Numbered from the stretch's first letter, positions 36,098 through 46,076 are shown. The stretch: DNA of 64,000 bases from Wenzhouxiangellaceae bacterium (GCA_028289455.1 JANQPN010000068.1:40400-104399), one strand, 5' to 3'. A program made the numbers and translations. The notes: generated from the letters alone by a model not told the origin.

Positions 36098-36789
36098 AAA
36101 CCATGGCTCCGGTGATCACCATTGACGGTCCGAGCGGTTCCGGGAAGGGGACCATATCCCGGCAGGTAGCCAGGAATTTGGGCTTTCATTTGCTCGACAG
36201 CGGCGCGCTTTACCGGCTGATGGGACTGTATATTTTGCAGTTGGCGCATGATCCACAACAACCCACCGACGATGAATTGGAACAGCTGGCACGTGATATG
36301 CCGGTGGAATTTCGTGCCGGTAAAGCGGGAGATGTGGATATTTTGCTGGATAATCAAGTGGTTAACGACCGGCTTCGAACTGAACAGATTGGTGAGATGG
36401 CGTCACGATTGGCGGCGATGCCGGCCGTTAGGCGCGGATTGCTGCAGCGTCAGCGAGATTTCTGCCGCCTACCGGGACTGGTTGCTGACGGTCGAGATAT
36501 GGGCACTGTTGTGTTTCCTGATGCGATCCTGAAAATTTACCTTGATGCAAGCCAGGAAGCGAGGGCGGAAAGGCGGCGTAAGCAGTTGATCGAAAAGGGG
36601 GAAAACGTTAGTATAGCCATCCTTTTGCAAGACCTCCGACGCCGTGATCAGCGTGATCGCAATCGGAAACATGCACCGCTGATGCCCGCAGATGATGCGG
36701 TCAATATAGATTCGACCGAACTCGATATTGATCAAGTTGTGACAATCGTGATGGATATTGCAACAGAACGCCTGTCCATGCGCGCATAG
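36094..36789 (+). CDS. cmk: cytidylate kinase
   Basis: A 231-residue nucleotide kinase that phosphorylates CMP and dCMP. P-loop GPSGSGKGT near residue 15, DSGALYRL, then DGRDMGTVVFPDA and a lid with arginines (RRRDQRDRNR). ATG 36094 overlaps the aroA stop (ATGA); ATGs at 36085 and 36103 are in frame and possible. cmk before rpsA is a conserved order. Confidence 0.95.
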   Translation: MKTMAPVITIDGPSGSGKGTISRQVARNLGFHLLDSGALYRLMGLYILQLAHDPQQPTDDELEQLARDMPVEFRAGKAGDVDILLDNQVVNDRLRTEQIGEMASRLAAMPAVRRGLLQRQRDFCRLPGLVADGRDMGTVVFPDAILKIYLDASQEARAERRRKQLIEKGENVSIAILLQDLRRRDQRDRNRKHAPLMPADDAVNIDSTELDIDQVVTIVMDIATERLSMRA

Positions 36790-36941
36790 CTGTTGTTTTT
36801 TTAAGGGGTTTTGCAGAAGGAAATTTGGTGCCTGCAGTGACTGCAGGTGTGGTTAACTAACGCGGCAAATGCCGCTCAACTATGGGGTGCCGGCAACAGC
36901 ACAAACAGTAAAAGGCTGGTGTCGAGCACGTGGATTGATAC
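36790..36941 (+). promoter_or_regulatory. rpsA leader with hairpins and weak ribosome site
   Basis: The cmk–rpsA gap contains CCTGCAG-TGA-CTGCAGG (36831-36847), GCGGC-AAAT-GCCGC (36862-36875) and a third GC-rich element near 36885-36900. No good Shine-Dalgarno precedes ATG 36942. In E. coli a three-hairpin leader without a strong Shine-Dalgarno mediates repression by S1 itself; this leader looks analogous. Confidence 0.45.
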
Positions 36942-38615
36942 ATGACTGAAAGTTTTGCAGAGTTATTTGAACAGAGTATTGCAGCTCAAAATCTGAAACC
37001 GGGTAGCATTGTTAGTGCCCGTATCGTGGCCATCCGGGACAATAATGTAATTGTCAATGCTGGCCTGAAAACCGAAGGCATTCTGCCTTTGGTGGAATTC
37101 CAGGATAACCAAGGTGAACTGGAATATGCCGTGGGTGATGAAGTCGAAGTGGCCCTGGATGCCATTGAAGACGGTTCTGGCGAGACCCGCCTATCCCGCG
37201 AAAAAGCCAAGCGCGCCCGTGTCTGGGACAAACTGGAAAGTGCGCTGGAAAATGATGACACAGTAACAGGACAAATTAGCGGTAAAGTCAAAGGCGGCTT
37301 TACTGTGGATGTCGATAGCATCCGCGCATTTTTGCCGGGTTCTCTGGTTGATGTGCGCCCGGTGCGTGATCCTGCTTATCTGGAAGGCAAGGATCTGGAC
37401 TTCAAAATTATCAAGCTGGACCGTCACCGCAATAACCTGGTGGTTTCACGCCGGGCAGTGGTTGAGTCCGAATTCAGTGCTGAACGTGAAGCATTGCTGG
37501 AGCGTTTGGAAGAAGGTGTCATTGTCAAAGGTGTGGTCAAAAACCTCACAGACTATGGTGCGTTTCTGGATCTCGGCGGTATAGACGGCCTGCTGCATAT
37601 CACCGATATGGCATGGAAACGCGTCCGCCATCCTTCAGAAGTGGTTGAAGTAGGCAGTGAAATGGAAGTGCGTGTACTGCGTTACGACCGTGAGCGCAAC
37701 CGTGTTTCATTGGGATTGAAACAGCTGGGTGAGGATCCATGGCAAGATCTTAACCGCCGTTACCCGACCGGTTCCCGGATGTTCGGTAAAGTGACCAACA
37801 TCACCGACTACGGCTGCTTTGTGGAAATTGAAGATGGCGTGGAAGGCCTGGTGCATGTTTCTGAAATGGACTGGACCAATAAGAACGTCAACCCCGCCAA
37901 AGTAGTGCATACCGGTGATGAAGTTGAAGTGATGGTGCTGGAAGTAGACGAAGAGCGCCGCCGTGTATCACTGGGAATCAAGCAGTGCCAGTCCAATCCG
38001 TGGGATGCATTTGCTGCAACTCACAAGAAAGGCGACCGGGTCAGCGGTGCGATCAAGTCCATCACTGATTTTGGTATCTTTATCGGCCTGGACGGCGGTA
38101 TTGACGGCCTGGTGCATATGTCTGACATTTCCTGGCAGGAAAGCAGTGAAGATGTGCTGCGTAATTTCCGCAAGGGCGATGAGCTGGAAGCTGTGGTATT
38201 GGCAATTGATCCGGAGCGGGAAAGAATTTCCCTCGGGTTGAAGCAAATGGCTCAGGATCCATTCGGTACATTCATGGCCGATAACCCACGAGGTTCTGTG
38301 GTTAACGGTACCATCGTATCAGTTGAACCCAGAGGCGCAGCAATTGAGCTGGCTGACGGTGTGGAAGGCTGGCTGCGTGCATCTGACATTAAGGCAGAGC
38401 GCGTAGATGATGCTACCAAGGTTCTCAAGGAAGGCGAACAGATCGAAGCCAAGTTTATCGGTTTGGATCGTAAGAACCGCGTGTTACAGTTGTCTGTACG
38501 TGCCCTGGAAGATGATCAGTTGGCCGAAGCTCTGGAAGAATACCAGGGTGGCAATGATGTTGCCGGCGGCACAACTTTGGGTGATTTGTTGCGTGAGCAA
38601 ATGGATAAAAAATAG
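36942..38615 (+). CDS. rpsA: 30S ribosomal protein S1
   Basis: A 557-residue RNA-binding protein with six S1 (OB-fold) repeats, identical in number and length to E. coli S1. The first two bind the ribosome. Repeats 3-6 (starting near 190, 275, 362 and 450) show G.V..I.DYG.FV.......GLVH.S and bind mRNA to aid initiation on weak ribosome sites. Start at [12 protein letters not shown]. Followed by an inverted repeat and ihfB, the usual order. Confidence 0.97.
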   Translation: MTESFAELFEQSIAAQNLKPGSIVSARIVAIRDNNVIVNAGLKTEGILPLVEFQDNQGELEYAVGDEVEVALDAIEDGSGETRLSREKAKRARVWDKLESALENDDTVTGQISGKVKGGFTVDVDSIRAFLPGSLVDVRPVRDPAYLEGKDLDFKIIKLDRHRNNLVVSRRAVVESEFSAEREALLERLEEGVIVKGVVKNLTDYGAFLDLGGIDGLLHITDMAWKRVRHPSEVVEVGSEMEVRVLRYDRERNRVSLGLKQLGEDPWQDLNRRYPTGSRMFGKVTNITDYGCFVEIEDGVEGLVHVSEMDWTNKNVNPAKVVHTGDEVEVMVLEVDEERRRVSLGIKQCQSNPWDAFAATHKKGDRVSGAIKSITDFGIFIGLDGGIDGLVHMSDISWQESSEDVLRNFRKGDELEAVVLAIDPERERISLGLKQMAQDPFGTFMADNPRGSVVNGTIVSVEPRGAAIELADGVEGWLRASDIKAERVDDATKVLKEGEQIEAKFIGLDRKNRVLQLSVRALEDDQLAEALEEYQGGNDVAGGTTLGDLLREQMDKK

Positions 38616-38629
38616 ACCCATACTGATTA

Positions 38630-38652
38630 AGTGACCGGCCTGGCCGGTCACT
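38630..38652. terminator. rpsA-ihfB intergenic inverted repeat
   Basis: AGTGACCGGC-CTG-GCCGGTCACT is a perfect 10-bp stem followed by TTC only. It could terminate part of the rpsA transcript; the weak T-run leaves read-through into ihfB likely. Confidence 0.5.
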
Positions 38653-38696
38653 TTCAACCACAGTCTATATCCAGGTTTCAGATCTATGGGGAAGGC

Positions 38697-38993
38697 ATGA
38701 CAAAATCAGAATTAATTGAACATTTAGCAGAAACATCACACTTACCGATCAGTGATGTGGATTTGTCAGTACGCACTATTCTGGAAGTAATGAGCAGTGC
38801 GCTGGCCAATGGCGAGCGGATTGAAATCCGGGGGTTCGGGAGTTTCAGTCTGCATCACCGCAAGCCACGAATTGGGCGTAACCCCAAAACCGGCGAATCG
38901 GTAGCATTGCCAGCCAAGTATGTACCACATTTCAAACCAGGTAAGGAACTGCGTGACCGGGTTAATAACAGCGCTAAAAAGAACAGGTTGTAG
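38697..38993 (+). CDS. ihfB: integration host factor beta subunit
   Basis: A 98-residue HU/IHF-family protein starting [11 protein letters not shown], the beta-subunit N-terminus, with [11 protein letters not shown] and [11 protein letters not shown] 38697 follows GGGGAAGG; the in-frame ATG at 38631 lies within the preceding hairpin and is rejected. Partner of IhfA at 29359. Confidence 0.95.
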   Translation: MTKSELIEHLAETSHLPISDVDLSVRTILEVMSSALANGERIEIRGFGSFSLHHRKPRIGRNPKTGESVALPAKYVPHFKPGKELRDRVNNSAKKNRL

Positions 38994-38996
38994 CAG

Positions 38997-39311
38997 ATGC
39001 GCCGCTGGGTACTGCTGATTGTCATAGTACTGGCGGTGTTACTGGGCCTGCTGGTCGGCATGCTCAATGCACAAGTGGTAACTCTGGATGTTCTGCTGAC
39101 AACCTTGCAGGCATCTCTGGGGCTGGTGGTAATACTGGCTTTTGTCAGTGGTTTGTTGCTGGGAGTAATGGCGCTGTGGGTATTGCGGCTGGTGCCTATG
39201 CGCTTTCGCCTTAAGCGTTTGCAGCGCGAAATCCAGCAGTCTTCTCAAGTCAATGATTCGGTACTACCGGAGTCTGCCAAGAGCACGCCGGCAAACAGGC
39301 TGTCGGGGTAA
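38997..39311 (+). CDS. lapA: LapA-type inner membrane protein (DUF1049)
   Basis: A 104-residue protein with two membrane helices (about 5-24 and 42-65), a cytoplasmic basic segment (RFRLKRLQREIQQ) and a polar tail. It is the lipopolysaccharide assembly protein A family, found before lapB. LapA and LapB control LpxC turnover in E. coli. Three bases separate it from ihfB and from lapB. Confidence 0.85.
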   Translation: MRRWVLLIVIVLAVLLGLLVGMLNAQVVTLDVLLTTLQASLGLVVILAFVSGLLLGVMALWVLRLVPMRFRLKRLQREIQQSSQVNDSVLPESAKSTPANRLSG

Positions 39312-39314
39312 TTC

Positions 39315-40511
39315 ATGAACGACTGGCTGCCGGTGCTGCTGGCGTTGTCTGCTGGCATAGCACTGGGATTGTTGATCGCACAGCGGCGTTGGCTTTCACG
39401 TAATGATCAATCTTCTGCTCTGGCTGATAGCGAACAGTTGTCGGGGAATCTCGGCAACCGTTATTTCAGGGGCATTAACTACCTGCTTAATGAGCAGCCC
39501 GATAAAGCGCTGGAAGTATTCCTGCAACTGGCCGAAGTAACACCGGAAACTGTTGAGACGCATTTATCACTCGGCAATCTGTTCCGCCGCCGTGGTGAAA
39601 TGGATAATGCCATACGCTGTCACCAGAATATTATCAAACAGACCGAATTAAGCGCTGAGGAACGTAATCACGCATTACTTGAACTGGCTGAAGATTACCT
39701 GCGTGCCGGGCTGCTGGACCGTGCCGAGGAGCTGTTTTCCACCTTGGCGGCACAGGAGATTTCCACTCAGACTGCACTGCAGCGCCTGTTGAATATTTTT
39801 CAGCAGGAGCATGAGTGGCAAAGTGCCATTCGTGTGGCACAGCAGCTGCAGCGGGTTACCGGCGAATCCTATCAGGAAATGATTGCGCACTTTTATTGTG
39901 AGTTGGCCAGTGAACAACACCAGTCGGGACGTCGGGATGATGTTCTGGAAATGCTGGATCAGGCGGAGCAGGCAGACCCGCAATGCGCCAGATTATGGAT
40001 TCAGCGCGCCCAACTGGCAACGGAAAAGGGCGATGCAGACGCTGCCATAGGCTATTACACCAAGGCCTGCGCGATCGATCAGGATTGCCTGTCACTGGTA
40101 TTGGATGCTTTGATCAGCGCTTATCGACAGGCCGGCAGGCTGGCTGAAGCAGAAACATTTCTGGCTGACTGGCTGGGTCATTACACCGATACATCTGCGG
40201 TTATCGCAGCTGGAGAGTTGGCCCGTGAGCAGCAGAGCGCAGGCAATGCACGAACGCTCTTGCTGAACGAGCTCAAGCGTATGCCGACTGTTGGTAAAAT
40301 GCGGGCTCTGTTGCAACTGACCACCGATGATGACGAGCATGACTTCCCATTGCTGGATGTATTCGGCCAGCTTAGCAATTCACTGCGTGAATATGAGAAT
40401 GGCTATCAGTGCCGGGTCTGCGGGCTGGAAGGTCATACTCATCACTGGCACTGTCCAAGCTGTAGAAGCTGGAACACCACATTACCGGTGCGTGGAATTT
40501 TAGGGGAATGA
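39315..40511 (+). CDS. lapB: lipopolysaccharide assembly protein B
   Basis: A 398-residue protein: one N-terminal membrane helix (about 4-22), TPR-like helical repeats at about 45-340, and a C-terminal rubredoxin-type zinc ribbon with CRVCG and CPSC (about 371-389). In E. coli LapB (YciM) adapts LpxC to FtsH for degradation and answers to PbgA/YejM. Length matches. Its stop overlaps the next glycosyltransferase gene by 4 bases. Confidence 0.93.
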   Translation: MNDWLPVLLALSAGIALGLLIAQRRWLSRNDQSSALADSEQLSGNLGNRYFRGINYLLNEQPDKALEVFLQLAEVTPETVETHLSLGNLFRRRGEMDNAIRCHQNIIKQTELSAEERNHALLELAEDYLRAGLLDRAEELFSTLAAQEISTQTALQRLLNIFQQEHEWQSAIRVAQQLQRVTGESYQEMIAHFYCELASEQHQSGRRDDVLEMLDQAEQADPQCARLWIQRAQLATEKGDADAAIGYYTKACAIDQDCLSLVLDALISAYRQAGRLAEAETFLADWLGHYTDTSAVIAAGELAREQQSAGNARTLLLNELKRMPTVGKMRALLQLTTDDDEHDFPLLDVFGQLSNSLREYENGYQCRVCGLEGHTHHWHCPSCRSWNTTLPVRGILGE

Positions 40512-41539
40512 TTTTACTGCATTGGCAATGGCTGCTGGTCGGGTTGCTGAGCGGTACACTATTGATGCCGGCAGTGCGGCGATATGCGCTGCACTATGGT
40601 TTAAGTGATCAGCCGGGCACGCGGCGGTTGCATCAGAATCAGATCGCCCGAGGTGGTGGTGCCAGTATTGCACTGGTGATGCTGGGTGGTCTTCTCATGA
40701 CCCAACCGGCAGATACAAATTCAGTCCTGTTTATCGCAGCTTTTTCAATATGCGCATTAACCGGTTGGCTGGATGATCACCGGCCACTGTCTCCATTGCT
40801 GAAGTTTATTTTGCTGGCGGTCAGTGCAGTGGTGACCATTGTCAGCTTGAATATCGGCAACCTGGAAGAGGTGATTATTCCTGCAGTTGTGCACGACCTG
40901 TTGCCGCTGTGGATTGTGACGGGTTTATTGATAGTCGGGCTGTTATGGTTGATTAACCTGTATAACTTCATGGATGGCAGTCATGGGCTGACGGCCAGCC
41001 AGTCACTGCTGGCGTGTTTTGCAATCCTGATTTTTGCTGATCCTGTCGCTGACCTTAATACGCTTTGCTGGCTGCTGGCAGGTGCCTTACTGGCGTTTCT
41101 GCCGTGGAATTTCCCTCGGCCAGGTATTTTCCTTGGCGATGTCGGCAGCCTGAGTCTTGGGTTGCTGATCGGGTGGCTGCTGCTCGGCTATATAGCCGAG
41201 CAGGCACTTCATCCACTGCAGGCATTATTGATTCCAGGTGTGTTTCTGGTGGACTCAACCGCTACACTGCTGATGCGCATGTTGCAGGGAGAAGCGTGGT
41301 TTAAGCCGCATACCCGGCATGCCTATCAGTGCCTGGTCCATAACGGCTGGAGTCATACCAGGGTTTTTATGGTGTATGCAGCCTGCAATTTATTACTGAT
41401 ATACCCGGCATTGTGGTTGACAATCAAATGGCCAGCTCAAACTGCCACTATCGTATTGAGCTGCTTTGTATTGCTGACACTGCTTTGGTCAATAGTTCAA
41501 CTGCTGACCATGGGAATCCGGGATAGCATTGATGATTAA
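40508..41539 (+). CDS. WecA/MraY-family undecaprenyl-phosphate sugar-1-phosphate transferase
   Basis: A 343-residue protein with about ten membrane segments. Catalytic-loop marks: DQPGTRRLHQ (start), GWLDDHRPLSP (Mg2+ aspartates), NLYNFMDGSHGL and FLGDVGSLSLG. These belong to GlcNAc/FucNAc-1-P transferases that start O-antigen or other glycans on undecaprenyl phosphate; the exact sugar is not visible. Coupled to lapB (ATGA overlap) and to the WbpM-like gene (8-base overlap). Confidence 0.88.
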   Translation: MILLHWQWLLVGLLSGTLLMPAVRRYALHYGLSDQPGTRRLHQNQIARGGGASIALVMLGGLLMTQPADTNSVLFIAAFSICALTGWLDDHRPLSPLLKFILLAVSAVVTIVSLNIGNLEEVIIPAVVHDLLPLWIVTGLLIVGLLWLINLYNFMDGSHGLTASQSLLACFAILIFADPVADLNTLCWLLAGALLAFLPWNFPRPGIFLGDVGSLSLGLLIGWLLLGYIAEQALHPLQALLIPGVFLVDSTATLLMRMLQGEAWFKPHTRHAYQCLVHNGWSHTRVFMVYAACNLLLIYPALWLTIKWPAQTATIVLSCFVLLTLLWSIVQLLTMGIRDSIDD

Positions 41540-43433
41540 GCAACGGATCAGTTATCTGCTGGCCAGACTCATTCATCCCCGGCTGGCTGTCATTGCCCAT
41601 GATCTGGTGATGATTTGGGCCGGCTGGCTGATTTCCCGGGCTTTATCGGTTTCCGGAACTCAGGGGTTGGAAACACCGCTGAAAGCCTTCCTGCTGCCTG
41701 AAATACCGCTTATCCTGGTGATTCAAGGCGCAGTTTTCTGGGTTACCGGCCTGTACCGGGGGTTGTGGCGGTTCGCCAGCCTGCCGGATTTATGGAACCT
41801 GGTCAAAGGTGCGGTGATCGGCACCATACTGGTCATGCTGGCACTGTGGTTGACCGGGTCGCATCTGCTGACAAGATATCCGCAACTGGCGGTGATGTAT
41901 CCGGCTGCTCTGGTTATTTTTCTCGGCGCGCCACGGATGCTGTTCCGCAGCTGGAAGGATGCTACCAGGGCAGAACGTAAGGCGCATGCCCGGGCGCGCA
42001 CTGTTATTTTGGGTGCAGGTCATACCGGAGTGGCCCTGTTACGGGAACTGCAGCGCAGTGGCGCTTACCAGGTGCTGGGCTTCCTGGATGATGATAAAAG
42101 CCTGCGGGGGGTGCGTATCCATGGTGTAAGGATGCTGGGGGAAATTGACCAGCTTCCACGCCTGTGTGAGGAAATGGCAATTCAAATGGCGATTATCGCC
42201 ATGCCGGCTGCCACCAATGAGGAAATGCAGCGGGTGGTCAATATTTGTGAGCAGGCTGAGGTGGAATTTAAAACGCTGCCGAATTTGAGCGAGCTGAGCG
42301 GGCCTGCAGCAGCACCCAGCCGCCTGGATGACTTGAAAAGCGTAGCGCTGGAGGATCTGCTCGGACGTGAGGCAGTAGCGCTTGACTGGCAGTCGCTGCG
42401 CTCCGGGTTTTCCGGTAAGCGGGTGGTTATTACCGGCGGCGGAGGCTCGATCGGTAGTGAGCTGGCGCGCTTGATCGCCGAACTGCAGCCGGCCAGGTTA
42501 TGCATACTGGATCAAAGCGAATATAACCTGTACTGCATTGAGCTTGAACTCAGTGAAGATTACCCCGGGTTGGCCATCGACTACCAGCTGGGTGACGTCA
42601 CCGACCAGGCGACTATACAGCATCTGTTAAAAACTCAGCAACCGCATATTATTCTGCATGCTGCCGCTTACAAGCACCTGCCGATGCTTCAGGGGCAGAT
42701 GCGGGAAGCATTTGCCAATAATGTACTGGGCACACAGCGGATGGCCCAGGCTGCGCTGCAGCATGATGTGGAAACGTTTGTGCTGATTTCTACAGACAAA
42801 GCGGTCAATCCCAGCAATGTAATGGGCGCTACCAAACGGATTGCCGAATTGTATTGCGAATCATTGAATCAGCGTGGGACGACCAGATTTCTGACAGTCA
42901 GATTCGGAAACGTGCTGAATTCCACCGGTAGTGTAGTGCCGCGCTTCAAGCAGCAGATTAAGCAGGGCGGGCCGGTAACCGTGACGCACCCTGAAATCAG
43001 CCGCTACTTTATGACTATCCGGGAAGCGGGAGAGCTGATTCTGCAGGCGGCCATGCTGGGGCAGGGTGGAGAAATTTACGTGCTGGATATGGGCGAGCCG
43101 ATATCCATCAAGTTTCTCGCGGAACAATTAATCAGGCTGGACGGCAAGCAGCCGGGCAATGGTATTGAAATTGTTTACACCGGCCTGCGGCCCGGTGAAA
43201 AACTGCATGAAGAGTTGTTTCATGCCGAAGAAACATTGCAGGCGACCAGCCACCCTAAAATTCTGCTGGCCAGAGCACAATCCATTGACAGTAAGCATTT
43301 ACGCCAGTTGCTTGATCAGGCGGAACAGGCCAGTAATACTTATGACCTGCAGCAGCTGGAACAGCTGTTATACAAAATAATTCAGGAAATTGATTTCGCC
43401 AACGGTGTTAAATACGAATCTGATGAGCAATAA
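41532..43433 (+). CDS. WbpM/CapD-like membrane UDP-sugar 4,6-dehydratase
   Basis: A 633-residue protein: about four N-terminal membrane segments (to about 125), a Rossmann-like domain (VILGAGHTGVALL, about 160-250), and a C-terminal SDR dehydratase with GGGGSIGSELAR (about 300-311) and STDKAVNPSNVMGATKR (about 420-436). The usual catalytic Tyr is replaced by Met (SMK instead of SYK), as in WbpM/PglF-type UDP-GlcNAc C6 dehydratases. It probably makes UDP-4-keto-6-deoxy-GlcNAc for QuiNAc, FucNAc or bacillosamine sugars, the donor for the neighbouring WecA-like enzyme. ATG 41532 is preferred to the TTG before it. Confidence 0.88.
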   Translation: MIKQRISYLLARLIHPRLAVIAHDLVMIWAGWLISRALSVSGTQGLETPLKAFLLPEIPLILVIQGAVFWVTGLYRGLWRFASLPDLWNLVKGAVIGTILVMLALWLTGSHLLTRYPQLAVMYPAALVIFLGAPRMLFRSWKDATRAERKAHARARTVILGAGHTGVALLRELQRSGAYQVLGFLDDDKSLRGVRIHGVRMLGEIDQLPRLCEEMAIQMAIIAMPAATNEEMQRVVNICEQAEVEFKTLPNLSELSGPAAAPSRLDDLKSVALEDLLGREAVALDWQSLRSGFSGKRVVITGGGGSIGSELARLIAELQPARLCILDQSEYNLYCIELELSEDYPGLAIDYQLGDVTDQATIQHLLKTQQPHIILHAAAYKHLPMLQGQMREAFANNVLGTQRMAQAALQHDVETFVLISTDKAVNPSNVMGATKRIAELYCESLNQRGTTRFLTVRFGNVLNSTGSVVPRFKQQIKQGGPVTVTHPEISRYFMTIREAGELILQAAMLGQGGEIYVLDMGEPISIKFLAEQLIRLDGKQPGNGIEIVYTGLRPGEKLHEELFHAEETLQATSHPKILLARAQSIDSKHLRQLLDQAEQASNTYDLQQLEQLLYKIIQEIDFANGVKYESDEQ

Positions 43434-44322
43434 GAACTCTGAATTCGGTCCGGTTTCAGCGGCAGTATTTCCGGTTGCGGGAATGGGCACCAGGTTCCTG
43501 CCGGCAACCAAGTCCACGCCCAAGGAAATGTTGCCGATAGTCGACAAACCGCTGATCCAATATGCTGCGGAAGAAGCGGTCCACGCCGGTATCGACTCAC
43601 TGGTATTTATCACCAACCATACCAAGCACTCCATCAGCGATCATTTTGATACCGCCTATGAACTGGAAGACCGGTTATCGAAAGCCGGTAAAGACGAACT
43701 GCTGCAACGGGCACGTAAAACGCTGCCACGTGATGTAAACCGTGTGTATATCCCTCAGGGTGAACCCAAAGGTTTAGGGCACGCAGTCAGCTGTGCTGAA
43801 TCAGCAGTGGGAAGGGCGTTTTTTGCTGTCCTGCTGGCAGACGATCTTATTTTGAATGCCGAGCGTGGCTGTTTACAGCAGATGCTTGAGATTCACCGTC
43901 AGACCGGCGCCAGTGTGATTGCGGTTGAACAGGTTCCACGCGAGGAACTATCCCGCTATGGCGTGGTTGCAGTTGATGAATTGAGCAATGGAGCTGGCCG
44001 GATCACCAGTATTGTGGAAAAGCCCCGGCCACAGGATGCACCATCGGACCTGGGTGTGGTAGGGCGATATATCCTGTCTCCCAGAGTATTTGATCTATTG
44101 CACAGCGTAGCGGCCGACGGACATGGAGAGATTCAACTTACCGATGCCATTGCCCGCCTGCTTGATGAAGAACCGGTATACGCTTATCGATTTGAAGGGC
44201 GCCGTTATGATTGTGGTCACAGGGAAGGCTTTGTGCATGCCACCGTTGATGCTGCATTGAGCGATGCTGAACTGGGGCCGCGTCTGCGGCCGTTATTGCA
44301 GGAATGGTTAGATGAACAGTGA
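43423..44322 (+). CDS. galU: UTP–glucose-1-phosphate uridylyltransferase
   Basis: A 299-residue nucleotidyltransferase that makes UDP-glucose. FPVAGMGTRFLPATKS.PKEMLP is the uridylyltransferase signature at the N-terminus (about 11-32), with VLLADD (catalytic Asp) and VEKP further on. ATG 43423 overlaps the previous gene by 11 bases. It feeds lipopolysaccharide and exopolysaccharide synthesis. Confidence 0.95.
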   Translation: MSNKNSEFGPVSAAVFPVAGMGTRFLPATKSTPKEMLPIVDKPLIQYAAEEAVHAGIDSLVFITNHTKHSISDHFDTAYELEDRLSKAGKDELLQRARKTLPRDVNRVYIPQGEPKGLGHAVSCAESAVGRAFFAVLLADDLILNAERGCLQQMLEIHRQTGASVIAVEQVPREELSRYGVVAVDELSNGAGRITSIVEKPRPQDAPSDLGVVGRYILSPRVFDLLHSVAADGHGEIQLTDAIARLLDEEPVYAYRFEGRRYDCGHREGFVHATVDAALSDAELGPRLRPLLQEWLDEQ

Positions 44323-45349
44323 GCTTCGCCCAAGGCCGGCCGGAGCCAGTGGCCGGGTTGTTAAGCTGGAGCATAATTCAGCATTGCTGTGCGGAAACCT
44401 GCTGGGTGAGCCGCACCAGCTGACACATGATGTCTACCTGCCGCCCGGTTATTCGAATGATAGTGACAAACGTTATCCGGTCATCTGCTGTCTGGCAGCC
44501 TATACCAATGCCGGACCCGGCCAGGTGGCCTGGCGCAATCACGGCGAGACGCTGCCCGAACGCCTGGACAGATTACTGGAACAGCAACGTATGGGGCCGG
44601 TCATCATGCTGTTTCCGAACGCTTATAATGCGCTCGGCGGCAACCAGTACGTTAATTCCAGCACGATTGGGCCCTGGGCTGATGTGATCCGTGATGAACT
44701 GATGCCGCTGGTCGATCAGCAGTTTCGTACTTTGGGTAATGGAGCCAGAGCAGTATTCGGCAAATCATCCGGTGGTTTTGGTGCAATGCACCTGGCAATG
44801 ACCCAGCCGGGCAGCTGGCAGGCGGCGGCTTCACATGCCGGTGATGCCGGCTTTGATCGGGTTGTGCTGCCGGATTTCCCCAAGACCTGTATGGTACTTG
44901 AACGCTATAACTACAATCTGGAACGGTTCATAAAACAGTTCTGGCGGCGAAAAAAACCCGGTTACGATGAATTTCATGCATTGATGGTTCTATGCCTGGC
45001 TGCCAGTTATGACCCTCAACCGGAGCTGCCTCTTGGGTTGCGCCTGCCGTTTGAACAACGTACCTGCAAATTGAACCATGAGGCGTGGGAAAACTGGCTG
45101 CGTTTTGACCCGGTGCAGCAGCCTGATCAGCGGTTGTCACAACTGAATCAGTTAAACGGTCTGTGGCTGGATGTTGGATGCCGCGATCAATATCACATCC
45201 AGTTTGGCACGCGACAGCTGCATCAGAGACTTGAGGAATTGAATGTTTGCCATCACTTTGAAGAGTTCGAGGGCAATCATTCCGGTATCGACTGGCGGCT
45301 GGATGAATCTTTGCCTTATTTGTATCAAAGCATAATGGATAACGCATGA
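44312..45349 (+). CDS. putative esterase (esterase D/PF00756-type alpha/beta hydrolase)
   Basis: A 345-residue alpha/beta hydrolase without a signal peptide. The nucleophile elbow is GKSSG (about 149-153) in the sequence AVFGKSSGGFGAMHLA; a late Asp and His (WLDVGCRDQY, EGNHSGIDWR) complete a plausible triad. Related to S-formylglutathione hydrolases, enterochelin esterases and antigen 85-like enzymes; substrate unknown. It overlaps galU by 11 bases and nfuA by 4, so it is embedded in the operon. A deacylase for a glycan or lipid is possible but unsupported. Confidence 0.8.
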   Translation: MNSELRPRPAGASGRVVKLEHNSALLCGNLLGEPHQLTHDVYLPPGYSNDSDKRYPVICCLAAYTNAGPGQVAWRNHGETLPERLDRLLEQQRMGPVIMLFPNAYNALGGNQYVNSSTIGPWADVIRDELMPLVDQQFRTLGNGARAVFGKSSGGFGAMHLAMTQPGSWQAAASHAGDAGFDRVVLPDFPKTCMVLERYNYNLERFIKQFWRRKKPGYDEFHALMVLCLAASYDPQPELPLGLRLPFEQRTCKLNHEAWENWLRFDPVQQPDQRLSQLNQLNGLWLDVGCRDQYHIQFGTRQLHQRLEELNVCHHFEEFEGNHSGIDWRLDESLPYLYQSIMDNA

Positions 45350-45927
45350 TTCAGGTTTCTGAGAGCGCAACAAATTATTTTGAAAAGCTTATCGAGCAAC
45401 AGGATATGCCCGGCCTGGGATTACGCCTGAAGGCACTTAATCCCGGTATGCCGATGGCCGATGTGGAGCTGACTTTCTGTGAGTCGGAAGAGTTTGACGG
45501 CACCGATCATCAGCATAGCTGCGGCAGTTTTACGATTGCCATTGACCAGCAGAGTTATGCCTGGCTGGACGATGCCAGCATTGATTTTATTGAGAATGAA
45601 ACCGGCGGTCAGCTGACTATCAAAGCCCCTGGCCTGAAAGGCAAGAGTCCGGCTGCTGATGCACCTTTAAACGAACGGGTGCAATGGTTCCTGGATACAG
45701 AAGTGAATCCGCAGATTGCCGCACATGGTGGGCGGGTAGGGCTGGTGGACATTACTGCCGAGCAGATTGCTGTTTTACAGTTCGGCGGAGGCTGTCAGGG
45801 TTGCGGTCAGGCCAGCGTTACACTGCAGGAAGGTATCGAGAAGCATCTGCTGAAAAAATTTCCTGAGGTAGCAGGTGTGCAGGATGTTACCGATCATGCG
45901 GCTGGTGAGAATCCATACTATTCATAA
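45346..45927 (+). CDS. nfuA: Fe-S biogenesis protein NfuA
   Basis: A 193-residue Fe-S cluster carrier: degenerate A-type domain (about 1-95) followed by a Nfu domain with the cluster-binding CQGC (about 149-152) in FGGGCQGCGQASVTL. It delivers 4Fe-4S clusters, mainly under oxidative stress or iron starvation. Length matches E. coli NfuA. It ends the long co-directional run. Confidence 0.95.
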   Translation: MIQVSESATNYFEKLIEQQDMPGLGLRLKALNPGMPMADVELTFCESEEFDGTDHQHSCGSFTIAIDQQSYAWLDDASIDFIENETGGQLTIKAPGLKGKSPAADAPLNERVQWFLDTEVNPQIAAHGGRVGLVDITAEQIAVLQFGGGCQGCGQASVTLQEGIEKHLLKKFPEVAGVQDVTDHAAGENPYYS

Positions 45928-46076
45928 AGTTAGCATTCTGCGCTGAGGACCTGGCCGGGTTTTCACAATACAATGGCAGCGATCCGGACTGGATCGCGTA
46001 AGCATAATGACTTTTGACTGTTGTGCTGGCCTCAAGGGCGGTTATGATGTCTGCTGGCCTGAATCAGATCATCACA

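Noticed and set aside
38631..38696. Extended N-terminus of ihfB from ATG 38631
   Set aside because: The extension overlaps the rpsA-ihfB hairpin and lacks family similarity; ATG 38697 has the ribosome site and the family start.
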